64,000 nucleotides of DNA. Source: Cohnella phaseoli (GTDB lineage: Bacteria > Bacillota > Bacilli > Paenibacillales > Paenibacillaceae). This document shows positions 16,995 through 26,801 of this stretch, in pieces. The notes under the pieces are model-generated. The model did not search any database, was not told the DNA's origin, and saw only the letters and a list, made by a program, of their open reading frames with translations. Where the stretch lies: positions 203,462 through 267,461 of the forward strand of contig NZ_QRDZ01000009.1 in assembly GCF_003386235.1 (NCBI RefSeq), written 5' to 3'. The translations under genes were made by a program, and so were the position numbers. Within the stretch, counting starts at the first letter, position 1. The number at the start of each line of letters is the position of its first letter.

Positions 16995-19900
16995 ATGAGA
17001 GACTTCTTGGGCAAGTTCGGCAAGTTGGCAGTGTGGGCCATATTGTTGGCGATACTGACGGTAGGGGGGCCTCCGGGGGTGTCGAAGGCCGCTTCGGGCA
17101 TATCGGACACCTTAAAGCTGTATCCGACCGAAGACGCGCGAGTGGAATCGCGCAACGCCAATACGAACTTCGGGTCGTCCGTGAAGGGATTGCATGTGAA
17201 GCAAAACAGCGTCGATTTTCGCGAATCGATGCTGAAGTTTAACGTCTCGGGCATGAACGAACGAGGACCGGGATATACGGTGAAACTCCGTTTGTATTAT
17301 ACCTATCCCGGCAGCACAGTGCCTAACGGGACGACAAGTTTGTACGAAATGTCCGATCCCGGCGTATGGTCGGAGTCGACCGTGACATGGCAGACACGGC
17401 CGACGCCCGGAGCGGCGATCGGCTCCGTGACCAACCCCGCTCACAGCGGCACATGGATAGAGTTTGATGTGACGAATGCGATACAGGGGGACGGCATCTA
17501 TTCGTTCTATCTGAAATCGACGGCGTGGAACAACGATGTATATTTCAATTCGCGGGAGGATACCGCGAACAAGCCGGAGCTGGTCGCAACTTGGCCGGTC
17601 GTAGCGGCTAGCATGCCAAACGACGGAGCGCCGGAGACGCCTGTAAATGAACGGACGATCACGATCTCGTTTCAGAAAGCGATGGACCCTGCAACGATGA
17701 ATCCGTCCAGCATCGTCGTCACCAGGGAGCCCGGCAACACGGCGGTCCCGTATACGGTGTACTCCGCGCAGCAGGGGAGCTACACGTTTACGCTTCCCGA
17801 TCCGCTCAGCTATCGCAAAACGTACAAAATCGCGATTAAGCCAACGGTTCGTTATGCGGATGGAAGTCCTCTGGCGGCGGAGGTAGTGCGAACATTCCGT
17901 ACTGCTCCGGAGGCGAAGGACAGCTTGACGACGACAAGCTACAAGCCTTGGCTAGCGCAGTTGCATCTGACCTCCCCGGAATCGGTCGCACAAGGAATCA
18001 AAGGGGGAGAAGGCGCACAGCTGATCACGACGCTGGAGCTGTCTCGCAGCAACCCCAATCTGATGTTGATGGGGATCGATACGTATTCGGTCTGGCGAAG
18101 CGAGGACGGCGGGGCGAATTGGCGGATCAGCGACGACGGCAGCCGAATTTCCGCGACAGGCGTAATCGACGCCGCGATCGACCCGGAGAACGACAGGCTG
18201 GCGTTCGCCGCCGCTTCCGCAGACTACGAGACGGTCGTGACGCCCGGAGCCGGACTGTACAAGAGCGAAGACGGCGGGCGCAGCTGGCGGCAGGTGCTGC
18301 AGGGCGCATATTATTCGCGGCTGCCCGACGGGTACTTGATTCGGTCCAGCGGCAGCTTGATTCAGTTCGGTCCGAAGATGGGCTCCGAGCGTATCGTGTA
18401 CGCGGCCTTTCATGAAGAAGGGGTATTTCGCTCGGACGACAGCGGGGAGACATGGACGCCGATCGGACTGGACGGCGAGATCGTCACGGAACTGAATTAC
18501 GATGCGGACAGCGGCCGATTGCTCGCGGCCACTTACGGAGGCGGGCTGTACGCCAGCGAAGACGGCGGAGCGAACTGGACGCTGAAATCCGCCGGATTGT
18601 CCTCCGCCAATATTCGCAGCTTGGCGGTATTGCCGAGCGATAGCGACACATGGGCCGTAATCGCCGGGGCGAACGCGATGTACGTCACCTATAACGCCGG
18701 AGCTACTTGGCAGCCGATCGCACCTCCGGCGGGTTTGCCGGCAGGCAGCTCGCTAAAGCGCGCCGTCTTCGGCGCGCCGGATGCAGCAGGGCATTCGCGA
18801 CTCTATTTGTCGCTGCATGCGATGCGGTATCCGTTTCGCGTCAGCAACGACATGGGGGCAACCTGGAGCGGCGAGCCGACCTTGCGCCTGGAGCCGGTAT
18901 TTTACCAGAGCGAGCGCGGTTGGGAAGGCGAAGCGGTGGCGACTGATCCGCACGATCCGGACACCGTATGGGTCAGCTTTCGGGCGCAGCTGTTCAAATC
19001 GACGGACGGCGGGCTGACGTTCGAGATTTCCAACTCAGGCTATTCCGGCGCTCGCGCCCGCGCGTTTCTATTCGATGAGGCCAACGACAACGACGTGCTG
19101 ATCGGCCTGACCGACATTGGCATCGCCAAGTCCGTCGATCCCGGCTCGTCGGCGCTGTATCCGATGTTCTACGAGCTGACGACCGATCAGGCGAACAAGA
19201 TTCGCGTGCCGGAGCTATCCAACGCGAAGACGGTTAGCGCCATGACGCGCGATCCGAATGACCGCAATCATCTGTGGATTTCGGTGGGCAACTATGCTTC
19301 GTCGCTTATCGCCGAGAGCCGCGATGGCGGACAATCGTTTAAGCAGCTTAACGGCACAACGGGCAATTTGCTGACTTCGATCGCCTATCATCCGCAGCAA
19401 TCTCAGATCATTTATGCGGACGACCGAATCAGCTTGGATAACGGAGCGACCTGGACGTTCCTGCCGCGGGACGTGCTGGCCGTATCGCCTTTTAATGGAG
19501 ATATCGTCTATTCCGCGAACACGATTTACAGCCAGAAGGAGTACGACGAGAACGGAAATGTGCTGAACCGCGTGTACCGTTCGGACGACCGCGGCGCAAC
19601 CTGGGCGGCGATCGCCGACCTGCCGGCCTCGGATCCGTCCGGCAGGTTAATGATCCGCGAGCTGCTTGCCGACAAATTCGTGCCCGGCAGAGTGTGGCTT
19701 GCCGCCAATGACGGCGTATATCGGCTGGACGGTGCCACGTTGACGAAGTTTGCAGCGGGCAACGGGCTGCTCGCGCACCCGCACGGAGACATCGAGATGT
19801 TCAGCATCGATCAGGACCCGCTCAACGCGAACCATCTGGTCGCCGGAGGCGCCGATTATGTGGAACGGGCGCAGGGGGCGGGACTCTTCGAGACGTACGA

Positions 19901-21074
19901 CGGCGGACAAACCTGGATGAAGGTGCCGGACATTCCCGGAAAAGCGGACATCTGGCATGTCAAATTTCATCCGACGGCAGCCAAAGTCTATATCGCCACC
20001 TCGGCAGGCACATGGGTGTACGAGTACGATAAGCTGCTGCATAAGGACGACTTCAACGATGGCAATCTCGCAGGCTGGAACGTCGTTGCCGGTGCGGCAT
20101 CGGTAACGCAAGCCGTGTACGAGAGCGTCATGTCGCTGACGGATACGCAGCGCAGCCTGGTTGTGACCGGCCACACGGCATGGGCCGACTTCGAGGTTGC
20201 GGCGCGCATCGGCGCAGAAACGTGGAACGCCGAGGGCGTCGTATCGCTCGTCGCCCGATATACGGACGAAGACAACTTTTATCGACTCGAATACGCGCCG
20301 GCCGAAACCAAAATCCGTCTCGTCAAACGGCGCGAAGGCGCAGAAACGATCCTTGCCGAATCCCTCGTTCCTGCACCGGAACTAGGAGAACTGCGCGAGC
20401 TCCGGCTGATTGTGAACGGGAAGAAGCTGCAAGGATGCATTGACGATATCTGCGCGCTTGCGGCGACCGACGATTCGTTGGCAAGCGGCAGGGCGGGGGT
20501 AGCGACAAGCGATCAGCCGGCATATATCGACGACTGGACTGTGTCGAATCCCTATCGGTTCCGCGACGACTTCGAGGACAGCCAAGCTTACGGCTGGACG
20601 GGAGACAGAGGGAATTGGAGCGTATCGTCCGGAGGCGCGGGAGGCGGCTATGCCTATCGTGCGAGCGATCCGTCCGCCAATCGTTCGATGAACGGTTCCC
20701 GCGAATGGCGGGATTACAGCTTCGAGACGAGCTTTAGAGTGGATTCGTGGAATGCCGGCGCATGGGTGTCGATGTATGCCCGCTATACGGATGCGGCCAA
20801 CTACTATTTCGCCTATTACACGCGCAGCGACAATCGATTCCGCATTCTGAAGAGGGTAAACGGAGTCAGCACGGTGCTGGCGACATCGGCTTCGATCGAT
20901 CCGACTGCGGGCGTCTACCACCGTATGCGCTTCCAAGTCGAAGGCGATCAGCTTACACTGAGCTTTAACGGCCTCATCGTTGCGTCTGTCACGGATGCAA
21001 CGTTCGGGAGCGGGTCGATCGGTCTGAGCACAACTAACCAACCGGCCAGCTTCGACGATATTTTTGTGAAATAA
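16995..21074 (+). CDS. Secreted multidomain protein: DNRLRE, Ig-like, BNR propeller, two lectin-like domains
   Basis: A 1359-residue exported protein. An N-terminal signal (WAILLAILTVGG, cleaved near SKAASG) is followed by a DNRLRE/CBM96-type domain (about 36-200; LKFNVSG, WQTRPTPG), a Big_5 Ig-like domain (about 205-300), a long propeller region (about 330-1010) with many BNR/Asp-box motifs (SEDGGANW, SEDGGRSW, SDDSGETW, STDGGLTF, SDDRGATW, YDGGQTW), and two concanavalin-like domains (about 1015-1190 and 1195-1359), each with a DDF start and an aromatic strand. Propellers of this type occur in GH74 xyloglucanases, sialidases and sortilin-like proteins; the carbohydrate modules imply polysaccharide contact. 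Catalytic residues could not be assigned. Followed by an importer, so it may produce or capture the imported sugar. Confidence 0.85.
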   Translation: MRDFLGKFGKLAVWAILLAILTVGGPPGVSKAASGISDTLKLYPTEDARVESRNANTNFGSSVKGLHVKQNSVDFRESMLKFNVSGMNERGPGYTVKLRLYYTYPGSTVPNGTTSLYEMSDPGVWSESTVTWQTRPTPGAAIGSVTNPAHSGTWIEFDVTNAIQGDGIYSFYLKSTAWNNDVYFNSREDTANKPELVATWPVVAASMPNDGAPETPVNERTITISFQKAMDPATMNPSSIVVTREPGNTAVPYTVYSAQQGSYTFTLPDPLSYRKTYKIAIKPTVRYADGSPLAAEVVRTFRTAPEAKDSLTTTSYKPWLAQLHLTSPESVAQGIKGGEGAQLITTLELSRSNPNLMLMGIDTYSVWRSEDGGANWRISDDGSRISATGVIDAAIDPENDRLAFAAASADYETVVTPGAGLYKSEDGGRSWRQVLQGAYYSRLPDGYLIRSSGSLIQFGPKMGSERIVYAAFHEEGVFRSDDSGETWTPIGLDGEIVTELNYDADSGRLLAATYGGGLYASEDGGANWTLKSAGLSSANIRSLAVLPSDSDTWAVIAGANAMYVTYNAGATWQPIAPPAGLPAGSSLKRAVFGAPDAAGHSRLYLSLHAMRYPFRVSNDMGATWSGEPTLRLEPVFYQSERGWEGEAVATDPHDPDTVWVSFRAQLFKSTDGGLTFEISNSGYSGARARAFLFDEANDNDVLIGLTDIGIAKSVDPGSSALYPMFYELTTDQANKIRVPELSNAKTVSAMTRDPNDRNHLWISVGNYASSLIAESRDGGQSFKQLNGTTGNLLTSIAYHPQQSQIIYADDRISLDNGATWTFLPRDVLAVSPFNGDIVYSANTIYSQKEYDENGNVLNRVYRSDDRGATWAAIADLPASDPSGRLMIRELLADKFVPGRVWLAANDGVYRLDGATLTKFAAGNGLLAHPHGDIEMFSIDQDPLNANHLVAGGADYVERAQGAGLFETYDGGQTWMKVPDIPGKADIWHVKFHPTAAKVYIATSAGTWVYEYDKLLHKDDFNDGNLAGWNVVAGAASVTQAVYESVMSLTDTQRSLVVTGHTAWADFEVAARIGAETWNAEGVVSLVARYTDEDNFYRLEYAPAETKIRLVKRREGAETILAESLVPAPELGELRELRLIVNGKKLQGCIDDICALAATDDSLASGRAGVATSDQPAYIDDWTVSNPYRFRDDFEDSQAYGWTGDRGNWSVSSGGAGGGYAYRASDPSANRSMNGSREWRDYSFETSFRVDSWNAGAWVSMYARYTDAANYYFAYYTRSDNRFRILKRVNGVSTVLATSASIDPTAGVYHRMRFQVEGDQLTLSFNGLIVASVTDATFGSGSIGLSTTNQPASFDDIFVK

Positions 21075-21087
21075 AATAAACGGCGGG

Positions 21088-21171
21088 GCCGGATAGGAAT
21101 TGTACAACATTTTGTTCTGTGAAGAGGCGGGGAAGGAACGAATGTTGTATATGAATTGATACTTATCCGGC
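21088..21171 (+). promoter_or_regulatory. Large interrupted inverted repeat before the sugar importer
   Basis: GCCGGATA (21088-21095) pairs with TATCCGGC (21164-21171), and TACAACATT (21103-21111) with AATGTTGTA (21141-21149); AATT blocks between them also match. Two nested perfect arms make a long hairpin or a pair of operator half-sites between the propeller gene and the solute-binding protein gene. There is no T-run. Confidence 0.6.
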
Positions 21172-21224
21172 TCTGCAGCTTGGCTTACAATGTGAGAGAG
21201 AAACTAGAGGGGAGCAAAACAATC

Positions 21225-22631
21225 ATGCACAAGCTAAAAAAAATCGGAGCGGTGCTGTCATCCGCCATGCTGGTGACAGCGCTTGCTGGCTGCAGCGGCA
21301 GCGACTCGGGAGAGGCCGGCGAATCCGCCGGGGCCGGGACAGGATCGGCCGCGCCTACGAAGATGGAGACGGTGCGAGTATGGACGAACAGCGGACATAC
21401 GAAAGAGCTTGTGACCGAGATGGTCGGCGAATTCAATAATACGATCGGCAAGGAAAAAGGAATCAAGATTGAATATACCGTGCAGGGCGGAGATTACAAG
21501 CAGGCGCTCGACCTTGCGCTGGCGTCCGGTCAAGCGCCCGAGCTGTTCTATGTTGTCGGGCCCAAGGTGGATTACGTTAAGCGCGGCGATATTATCCCGA
21601 TCGAGGAGCTGCCAGGCGGCGCCGAATTCCTCGGCAAGTACGAAGGGATGCTGAGTCACCCGGCCTTCACGGTCGAGCGCAAAGTATACTCCGTGCCTTT
21701 TAACGTCACAAACGTAAAGCTGTTGTACAACAAGGAGCTGTTCAAAAAAGTGGGCATCGTCGACGCGAACGGCGAGGCGCTGCCCCCGAAAACTTGGGCG
21801 GAGGTTCGCGAGTACGCGAAAAAGCTGACGAATCCGCAAGAGAAAGTATATGGCATCGCGTTGCCGTTGAAATGGGGCTCATACTTCGACTGGGAGCTGT
21901 TCTTCCCGTGGGTGTCGAGCATCGGACACAACTATTACAATACGCTCACGGGCAAGTACGATTTTGCCGGCTTTAAGCCGGCATTGGAATGGCTGATGGG
22001 CATTAAAGCGGACAAGAGCTACTTCCCGGGGCCGGAAGGCTTGGACAACGACCCTGCCCGCGCGCAATTCGCGGAAGGCCGCGTCGCCATGAAGCTGGGC
22101 GCTTCCTGGGACGTCGGCGTACTTAACGACCAATTCCCTGCGACTATGGAGTGGGGAGCAGCGGATATTCCGGTTCTCGACACGGCGAACCGGTATAAAG
22201 AATTCGCTTCCGTCTCCGACTTCATCAGCGTATCCAAGACGGCGAAAAGCGCCAATTCCGCAAAAGTGATGGAAGTCTACAAGTGGCTGCACAGCGATGA
22301 ATTCCTTGTCAGAATGTACGAGGAAGGCAAGTATATGCCTTATGACAACCGCATTATCCAGCTGGCGAGCAAAGCGCCGGAAGCCAAAGGCTGGGCGGAA
22401 TTCGGGCGCAACGAAAACATTTATATGCATCACGGGCAGCCAACGATTAAGCTTGAAGGCGAGACTCATGCGCAAGTGCTCTTGAAGCTCTGGATGGGCA
22501 GCGTCAGCATCGACGAAGCGCTGGCCGATCTGGACAAGCGTTACAGCGAAGCGCTGGAGGCCGGCATCCAGGACGGCACAGTCGATCCTTCCGCATTCTT
22601 GAACCCGGATTTCGATTTTCGCGTGAAGTAA
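21225..22631 (+). CDS. Sugar-binding lipoprotein of an ABC importer
   Basis: A 468-residue family 1 extracellular solute-binding protein. The signal peptide ends in lipobox ALAGC (about 19-23), so the mature protein is lipid-anchored. It shows the family features VRVWTNSGHTKELV, YNKELFKKVGI and a late KLWMGS helix. The start at 21225 follows GAGGGGAG by about 9 nt; the longer frame from 21156 has no ribosome site. It feeds the two permeases encoded next. Substrate unknown; the neighbouring cluster suggests an oligosaccharide. Confidence 0.93.
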   Translation: MHKLKKIGAVLSSAMLVTALAGCSGSDSGEAGESAGAGTGSAAPTKMETVRVWTNSGHTKELVTEMVGEFNNTIGKEKGIKIEYTVQGGDYKQALDLALASGQAPELFYVVGPKVDYVKRGDIIPIEELPGGAEFLGKYEGMLSHPAFTVERKVYSVPFNVTNVKLLYNKELFKKVGIVDANGEALPPKTWAEVREYAKKLTNPQEKVYGIALPLKWGSYFDWELFFPWVSSIGHNYYNTLTGKYDFAGFKPALEWLMGIKADKSYFPGPEGLDNDPARAQFAEGRVAMKLGASWDVGVLNDQFPATMEWGAADIPVLDTANRYKEFASVSDFISVSKTAKSANSAKVMEVYKWLHSDEFLVRMYEEGKYMPYDNRIIQLASKAPEAKGWAEFGRNENIYMHHGQPTIKLEGETHAQVLLKLWMGSVSIDEALADLDKRYSEALEAGIQDGTVDPSAFLNPDFDFRVK

Positions 22632-22635
22632 AACG

Positions 22636-22676
22636 ATTGGCGGGGCGGGTCAGCGACCTGGCTCCGCCGATTTCTT
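22636..22676 (+). other. Intercistronic stem-loop after the binding-protein gene
   Basis: TTGGCGGGGC pairs imperfectly with GCTCCGCCGA, with an inner GGTC/GACC, followed by TTTCTT. Such elements commonly give more transcript for the binding protein than for the permeases. Confidence 0.55.
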
Positions 22677-22692
22677 AAAGGAGGACAGAAAG

Positions 22693-23661
22693 ATGAACCC
22701 AAGCTCGAATGCGTACACGGAGGGTTTATCCGCCGGCACAAACAGAAACCGACGCAGCCGCGCCTCCCAAATGACCAGAATCGCCGTTCAATCGTACCTC
22801 ATGCTCTCGCCGCAGCTGCTCGGGTTTCTCGTATTTACGATTTATCCCGTGTTCTGGGTGCTCCGTTGGGCATGGTACGACTATGACAGCGTGCAAGCGA
22901 CATTCATCGGCTTCGGCAATTTCGAACGTATCTTTATGAGGGACGAGCGCTATTGGCAAAGTCTGCTCAACACCGTCGTGCTCGCGTTCGGCAAGTTGAC
23001 GGTGGAAATTCCGCTGGCGCTGCTGCTGGCGGTGCTTCTGAACGGCAAGGTGCGTGGACGCAACCTGTTCCGCACCGTATTTTTCATGCCGAATATTGTC
23101 AGCGTAGCGGTGATCGGCTTGCTATTCTATTTTCTGTTCGCGACGTTCGAGGGCATCGTCAACAATGTATTGCTCGATCTGAGGGCGATCAGCGAGTCGG
23201 TCAACTGGTTCGGCGGCAAATGGACGTCCATGTTTGTCATTGCAACCGCATCCGTGTGGGAGAATTTCGGCATCAACATGCTGTTTTTTCTGGCCGGTCT
23301 GCAGAGCGTACCGAAGGATCTGTACGAGGCCGCGGAGATCGACGGCGCCAGCCGCGTTCAGCAATTCACGAGAATTACGCTGCCCATGCTCGCTCCCGTC
23401 ATTCAAGTCGTACTTATGCTGGCGATTATCGGCAGTTTAAAGGTAACGGATCTTGTGCTTGTGCTGACGAACGGACAGCCAGGCGGCTCCACAGAAGTCG
23501 TCATGACGTATATATTCAAATACTTTTTCCGCTACGGGGAAGGACCGGAGGCGCTGCAGATCGGCTACGCGGCTTCGATGGGGCTCGTCACCGCCGTTCT
23601 GATCGGCCTGATCACGGCCGCCTATTTCTGGATGACCCGTCGCATGAGCAAAATCTATTAA
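22693..23661 (+). CDS. Sugar ABC importer permease, MalF type
   Basis: A 322-residue membrane protein with six main membrane segments after a 35-residue cytosolic start. The EAA loop, EAAEIDGASRVQQFTRITLP, contacts the ATPase. The ATG at 22693 has AAAGGAGG upstream. It pairs with the MalG-type permease 15 bp downstream. No ATPase gene is in the locus, so a shared MsmX-type ATPase is expected. Confidence 0.94.
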   Translation: MNPSSNAYTEGLSAGTNRNRRSRASQMTRIAVQSYLMLSPQLLGFLVFTIYPVFWVLRWAWYDYDSVQATFIGFGNFERIFMRDERYWQSLLNTVVLAFGKLTVEIPLALLLAVLLNGKVRGRNLFRTVFFMPNIVSVAVIGLLFYFLFATFEGIVNNVLLDLRAISESVNWFGGKWTSMFVIATASVWENFGINMLFFLAGLQSVPKDLYEAAEIDGASRVQQFTRITLPMLAPVIQVVLMLAIIGSLKVTDLVLVLTNGQPGGSTEVVMTYIFKYFFRYGEGPEALQIGYAASMGLVTAVLIGLITAAYFWMTRRMSKIY

Positions 23662-23676
23662 AAGAGGGCAGCATCC

Positions 23677-24525
23677 ATGCACACGACCGTTAATCGAATT
23701 TCCACACTCGCGATGTACGCTTTTCTTTGTATCGTTCTTGTCTTCGCGCTCATGCCTCTCGTTTTCGTTCTGTTTGCATCGTTCAAGTCCAATCAAGAGA
23801 TACTCGCTCACGCCTCGAGGTTGCTGCCGATCGAATGGACATTTCAGAACTATAAGGAAGCGTGGACGCTGGCCAACTTTAAGCGTTATACGTGGAACAG
23901 CGTCTACATGACAGCGTTTATCGTATTCGGCACGCTGCTCGTGTCGACGATGGCCGGCTACGTATTCGCCAGAGGTCGTTTCCCTGGCAAGGCGACGCTG
24001 TTCGCAGCCTTCACTGCGACGATGTTTCTGTCGTTCGGCAGCATCACTTTGTATCCGCTACTGCAGATCGCCAAGATTCTGCATCTCAATACATCGCTAT
24101 GGGGCGTTATCGTCATTAGCATATTCGGGATGCATATCGCCAATATTTTTATCATCCGGAGCTTTGTGAACTCGATTCCCTACGAGGTGGACGAGGCCGC
24201 GATCATTGACGGCTGCAGCTTTTTCCGGACGTTCTGGAATATTATTCTACCGCTGATGAAGCCGGTAATCGCTACAATCGGAATTATTACCTTTAAATAC
24301 GCGTGGAACGAGTTCCTGCTGCCTATGGTGTTTACGCTAAGCAATCCCGATCAGCGTCCTTTGTCGGTAGGCATTGTGGCGCTTCGCAGCGCCGGAGAGG
24401 CGGCAAGCTCGTGGAACCTGATGCTGGCGGGAACGATGCTGTCCGTCGTGCCGATGCTTGCGGTCTATTTGATCTTGAACCGGTATTTCGTAGCGGGGCT
24501 AACCAGCGGCGCGATTAAGGGGTGA
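23677..24525 (+). CDS. Sugar ABC importer permease, MalG type
   Basis: A 282-residue permease with six membrane segments and the EAA loop DEAAIIDGCSFFRTFWNIILP. It ends SGAIKG, the usual C-terminus of this family. AGAGGG lies before the ATG. It is the second permease of the operon; the histidine kinase gene begins 55 bp after its stop. Confidence 0.94.
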   Translation: MHTTVNRISTLAMYAFLCIVLVFALMPLVFVLFASFKSNQEILAHASRLLPIEWTFQNYKEAWTLANFKRYTWNSVYMTAFIVFGTLLVSTMAGYVFARGRFPGKATLFAAFTATMFLSFGSITLYPLLQIAKILHLNTSLWGVIVISIFGMHIANIFIIRSFVNSIPYEVDEAAIIDGCSFFRTFWNIILPLMKPVIATIGIITFKYAWNEFLLPMVFTLSNPDQRPLSVGIVALRSAGEAASSWNLMLAGTMLSVVPMLAVYLILNRYFVAGLTSGAIKG

Positions 24526-24580
24526 CAACGGCGCTGTTCCTCTGCTACATTGGAAGAAGGACGGCCGGGAGGGACTAGCT

Positions 24581-26137
24581 ATGATCTACACCATTTTGCT
24601 GCTAACCGTTCTATCCATTTTCATGCTTGTGCGGAATTATCGCAACCGCTATTCCTGGTTGTTCGTGCTGATGATTACCGGGATGAGTCTATCCTTTCTC
24701 GGCATGATTCTCAACGTCGCGAAGCTCGGCAATTATCAGTATCCTTCGCATGCCCTGTATGCGCTGGACTATCGAATCTATCTCTATTTAAGCCATTGGA
24801 AAATCAATTACTACGATACAGTGCGATTGCAACTGGTCGGAATCGCGGTTTACTTGGTCGGGCTTCCTCTGTTTGCTCTGGAATTCATCCGGAGAAGAAA
24901 CAAGGGGAGAGCCGGCCAGTGGCTGCGCGCCGGCCTGCTTGCGTTGCCGCCGATCGGTTATGTCTGGTTTTACGAACCGGAAACGAGATACTCGTTCTAC
25001 ATTTGGCTGGCTAGTGGCAATGGGGGAGGAACGCTGAGGTTGGCGCTGCAAGCGGCTGATGCGTTGCATATTGCCTGGATATTGCTTTACTTGTTTTGGC
25101 CCGTCTGGCTGCTCTTCAGCTATTATCGCCATTCGCGAATTTCATTTAAGAGGAAGCAAATTTTCTCTCTCGTCATCAGCTTGCTGATCATGAACGGATT
25201 GTTTATCGCGATCTTTATTTTGGGTCCGTACAACCAGCTTTATTTGTATTCGGATGCGGCTCGGCTGCTGCAGTTTCCGTCTCGCGAGGCGCCCGGGTTC
25301 TACTATCGCTTGCTGCCTCTCGTCATGCTACTTGCCGTCCAGGTCACGGCGGTTACGCTGATTCTGTTCAAGGGGATCGATGCGACGACGATATTCAAGA
25401 TCCGTTCGATCAACCGCAACGTCGGCGGCTTGAATCATAATCTGAAGGGCGTTTTTCATTCCTTCAAAAATACGATGTTTACCGTGAAAATATTGGCCGA
25501 ACAAGCGGAACACGCCTATGGAACCGAGGACGGCTTAAAGGCGATTCGACGGCTGCAGCAGATCAGCGAGGCATCGCTCTCACAGTCGGCCAAAGTGATC
25601 GACGCGATCAAGGAGATTAACGTGCGTCCCAGCCGCTGCCGAATCGTGAACGTCGTCGAGGATGCACTGGGCAAGTTGAACGTTGGAGAGGCGATTCGGA
25701 TCGATAAGCGTTACGCGAAATTCGGAGTTTCTTCTTATATTGACAGCTACCATATGACGGAGGCGGTCGCCAATCTGTTGAACAATGCGGTCGAAGCGAT
25801 TCAGGCTGCCCGAAGGGAAGAGGGCGAAATCCGCATCGAGATCGATGCGGAGGGCGACTGGGCGACGATTGCGGTCACAGACAACGGAACGGGAATCGAG
25901 AAGAAAGCGCGGAAGCAAATCTTTAATGCTTTCTATACGACCAAATCCAAACACGAAAACTGGGGGATCGGGCTCTCGTACGTGAATCGGATCGTCAAAG
26001 CGCATCTTGGCTTCATTACCGTAACGAGCGAGAAAGGAAAATATACGACGTTTCGTATCTTGCTGCCCGTTGACGGAGAAGGCTCGACGAGCCTGAATGG
26101 TGGGTATACAGGATGGGGAGGGAGCAGACATGATTAA
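24581..26137 (+). CDS. Membrane histidine kinase with multi-TM sensor
   Basis: A 518-residue kinase. The N-terminal half has about eight hydrophobic segments and no sizeable extracellular domain, so it senses within or at the membrane. A region with candidate phospho-acceptor histidines (NHNLKGVFHSFKNTMF, about 286-301) precedes a HATPase domain (about 385-510) with N-box NLLNNAVEAIQ, DNGTGIE and GIGLSYV. The dimerisation segment is not the usual HisKA pattern. GGAGGGA precedes the ATG. It overlaps the response regulator by 8 nt and follows the importer, so the pair probably controls sugar uptake or the neighbouring catabolic genes. The signal is unknown. Confidence 0.9.
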   Translation: MIYTILLLTVLSIFMLVRNYRNRYSWLFVLMITGMSLSFLGMILNVAKLGNYQYPSHALYALDYRIYLYLSHWKINYYDTVRLQLVGIAVYLVGLPLFALEFIRRRNKGRAGQWLRAGLLALPPIGYVWFYEPETRYSFYIWLASGNGGGTLRLALQAADALHIAWILLYLFWPVWLLFSYYRHSRISFKRKQIFSLVISLLIMNGLFIAIFILGPYNQLYLYSDAARLLQFPSREAPGFYYRLLPLVMLLAVQVTAVTLILFKGIDATTIFKIRSINRNVGGLNHNLKGVFHSFKNTMFTVKILAEQAEHAYGTEDGLKAIRRLQQISEASLSQSAKVIDAIKEINVRPSRCRIVNVVEDALGKLNVGEAIRIDKRYAKFGVSSYIDSYHMTEAVANLLNNAVEAIQAARREEGEIRIEIDAEGDWATIAVTDNGTGIEKKARKQIFNAFYTTKSKHENWGIGLSYVNRIVKAHLGFITVTSEKGKYTTFRILLPVDGEGSTSLNGGYTGWGGSRHD

Positions 26138-26801
26138 GGTAGCGGTGACTGACGATATTGAGGATATTCGCGATTATTTTCGCATGATCATCGATCGGGA
26201 GCAGGACATGGAGGCGGTTGGCGTCGCGTCCGACGGGGAAGAAGCAGTGCAACTGGCGCGCGAGGTCCGTCCGGACATCATGCTGATGGATATCGAAATG
26301 GAGACGGAGGATGCGGGCATTCGTGCGATCCAGAGAATCAAAGGGGAACTGCCCGAAATTAAAATTATCGTGCTTACGATCCACGAGGAAGACGATGTCA
26401 TGTTTAAGGCGTATGGAGCCGGAGCGTTGGATTTTATCGTGAAGACAAGCTCGATCGCCGACATTGTCAATTCGATCCGCAGCGCGCACCGCAACAGCTT
26501 GTTCATGCGGCCCGAGATCGCCGAAAAAATATTGGGCGAATTCGCCAAGCTGCGTAACGAGAAGGACAGTCTGATCTACACGCTGAACATCGTATCCAAG
26601 CTGACGACCTCGGAGTTTGAGATCGTCCGTTCGATCTATAACGGGTTGACCTACCGGAATATCGCCAAGGAACGCTCCGTCGAAGAGGTGACGATCCGGA
26701 CGCAGGTCAACAAGATTCTGAAGAAATTCAACCAAAGCAGCATGAAGGAGGTTGTCGCCAATCTCAGGGAGCTGAAAATTTTCGATGTGTACAAAAAATA
26801 G
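26130..26801 (+). CDS. NarL/LuxR-type response regulator
   Basis: A 223-residue regulator. The receiver domain (1-120) has acidic residues VTDD, phospho-acceptor Asp in PDIMLMDIEM (about 54), Thr in VLTIHE and Lys in FIVKTSS. The C-terminal DNA-binding domain (about 155-215) is LuxR-like: LTTSEFEIVRSIYNGLTYRNIA and VEEVTIRTQVNKIL. The start at 26130 has GGGGAGGGAG upstream and overlaps the kinase gene. Sugar importers in this group of bacteria are usually paired with AraC-type YesN regulators, so a NarL-type partner here is less common. Confidence 0.93.
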   Translation: MIKVAVTDDIEDIRDYFRMIIDREQDMEAVGVASDGEEAVQLAREVRPDIMLMDIEMETEDAGIRAIQRIKGELPEIKIIVLTIHEEDDVMFKAYGAGALDFIVKTSSIADIVNSIRSAHRNSLFMRPEIAEKILGEFAKLRNEKDSLIYTLNIVSKLTTSEFEIVRSIYNGLTYRNIAKERSVEEVTIRTQVNKILKKFNQSSMKEVVANLRELKIFDVYKK

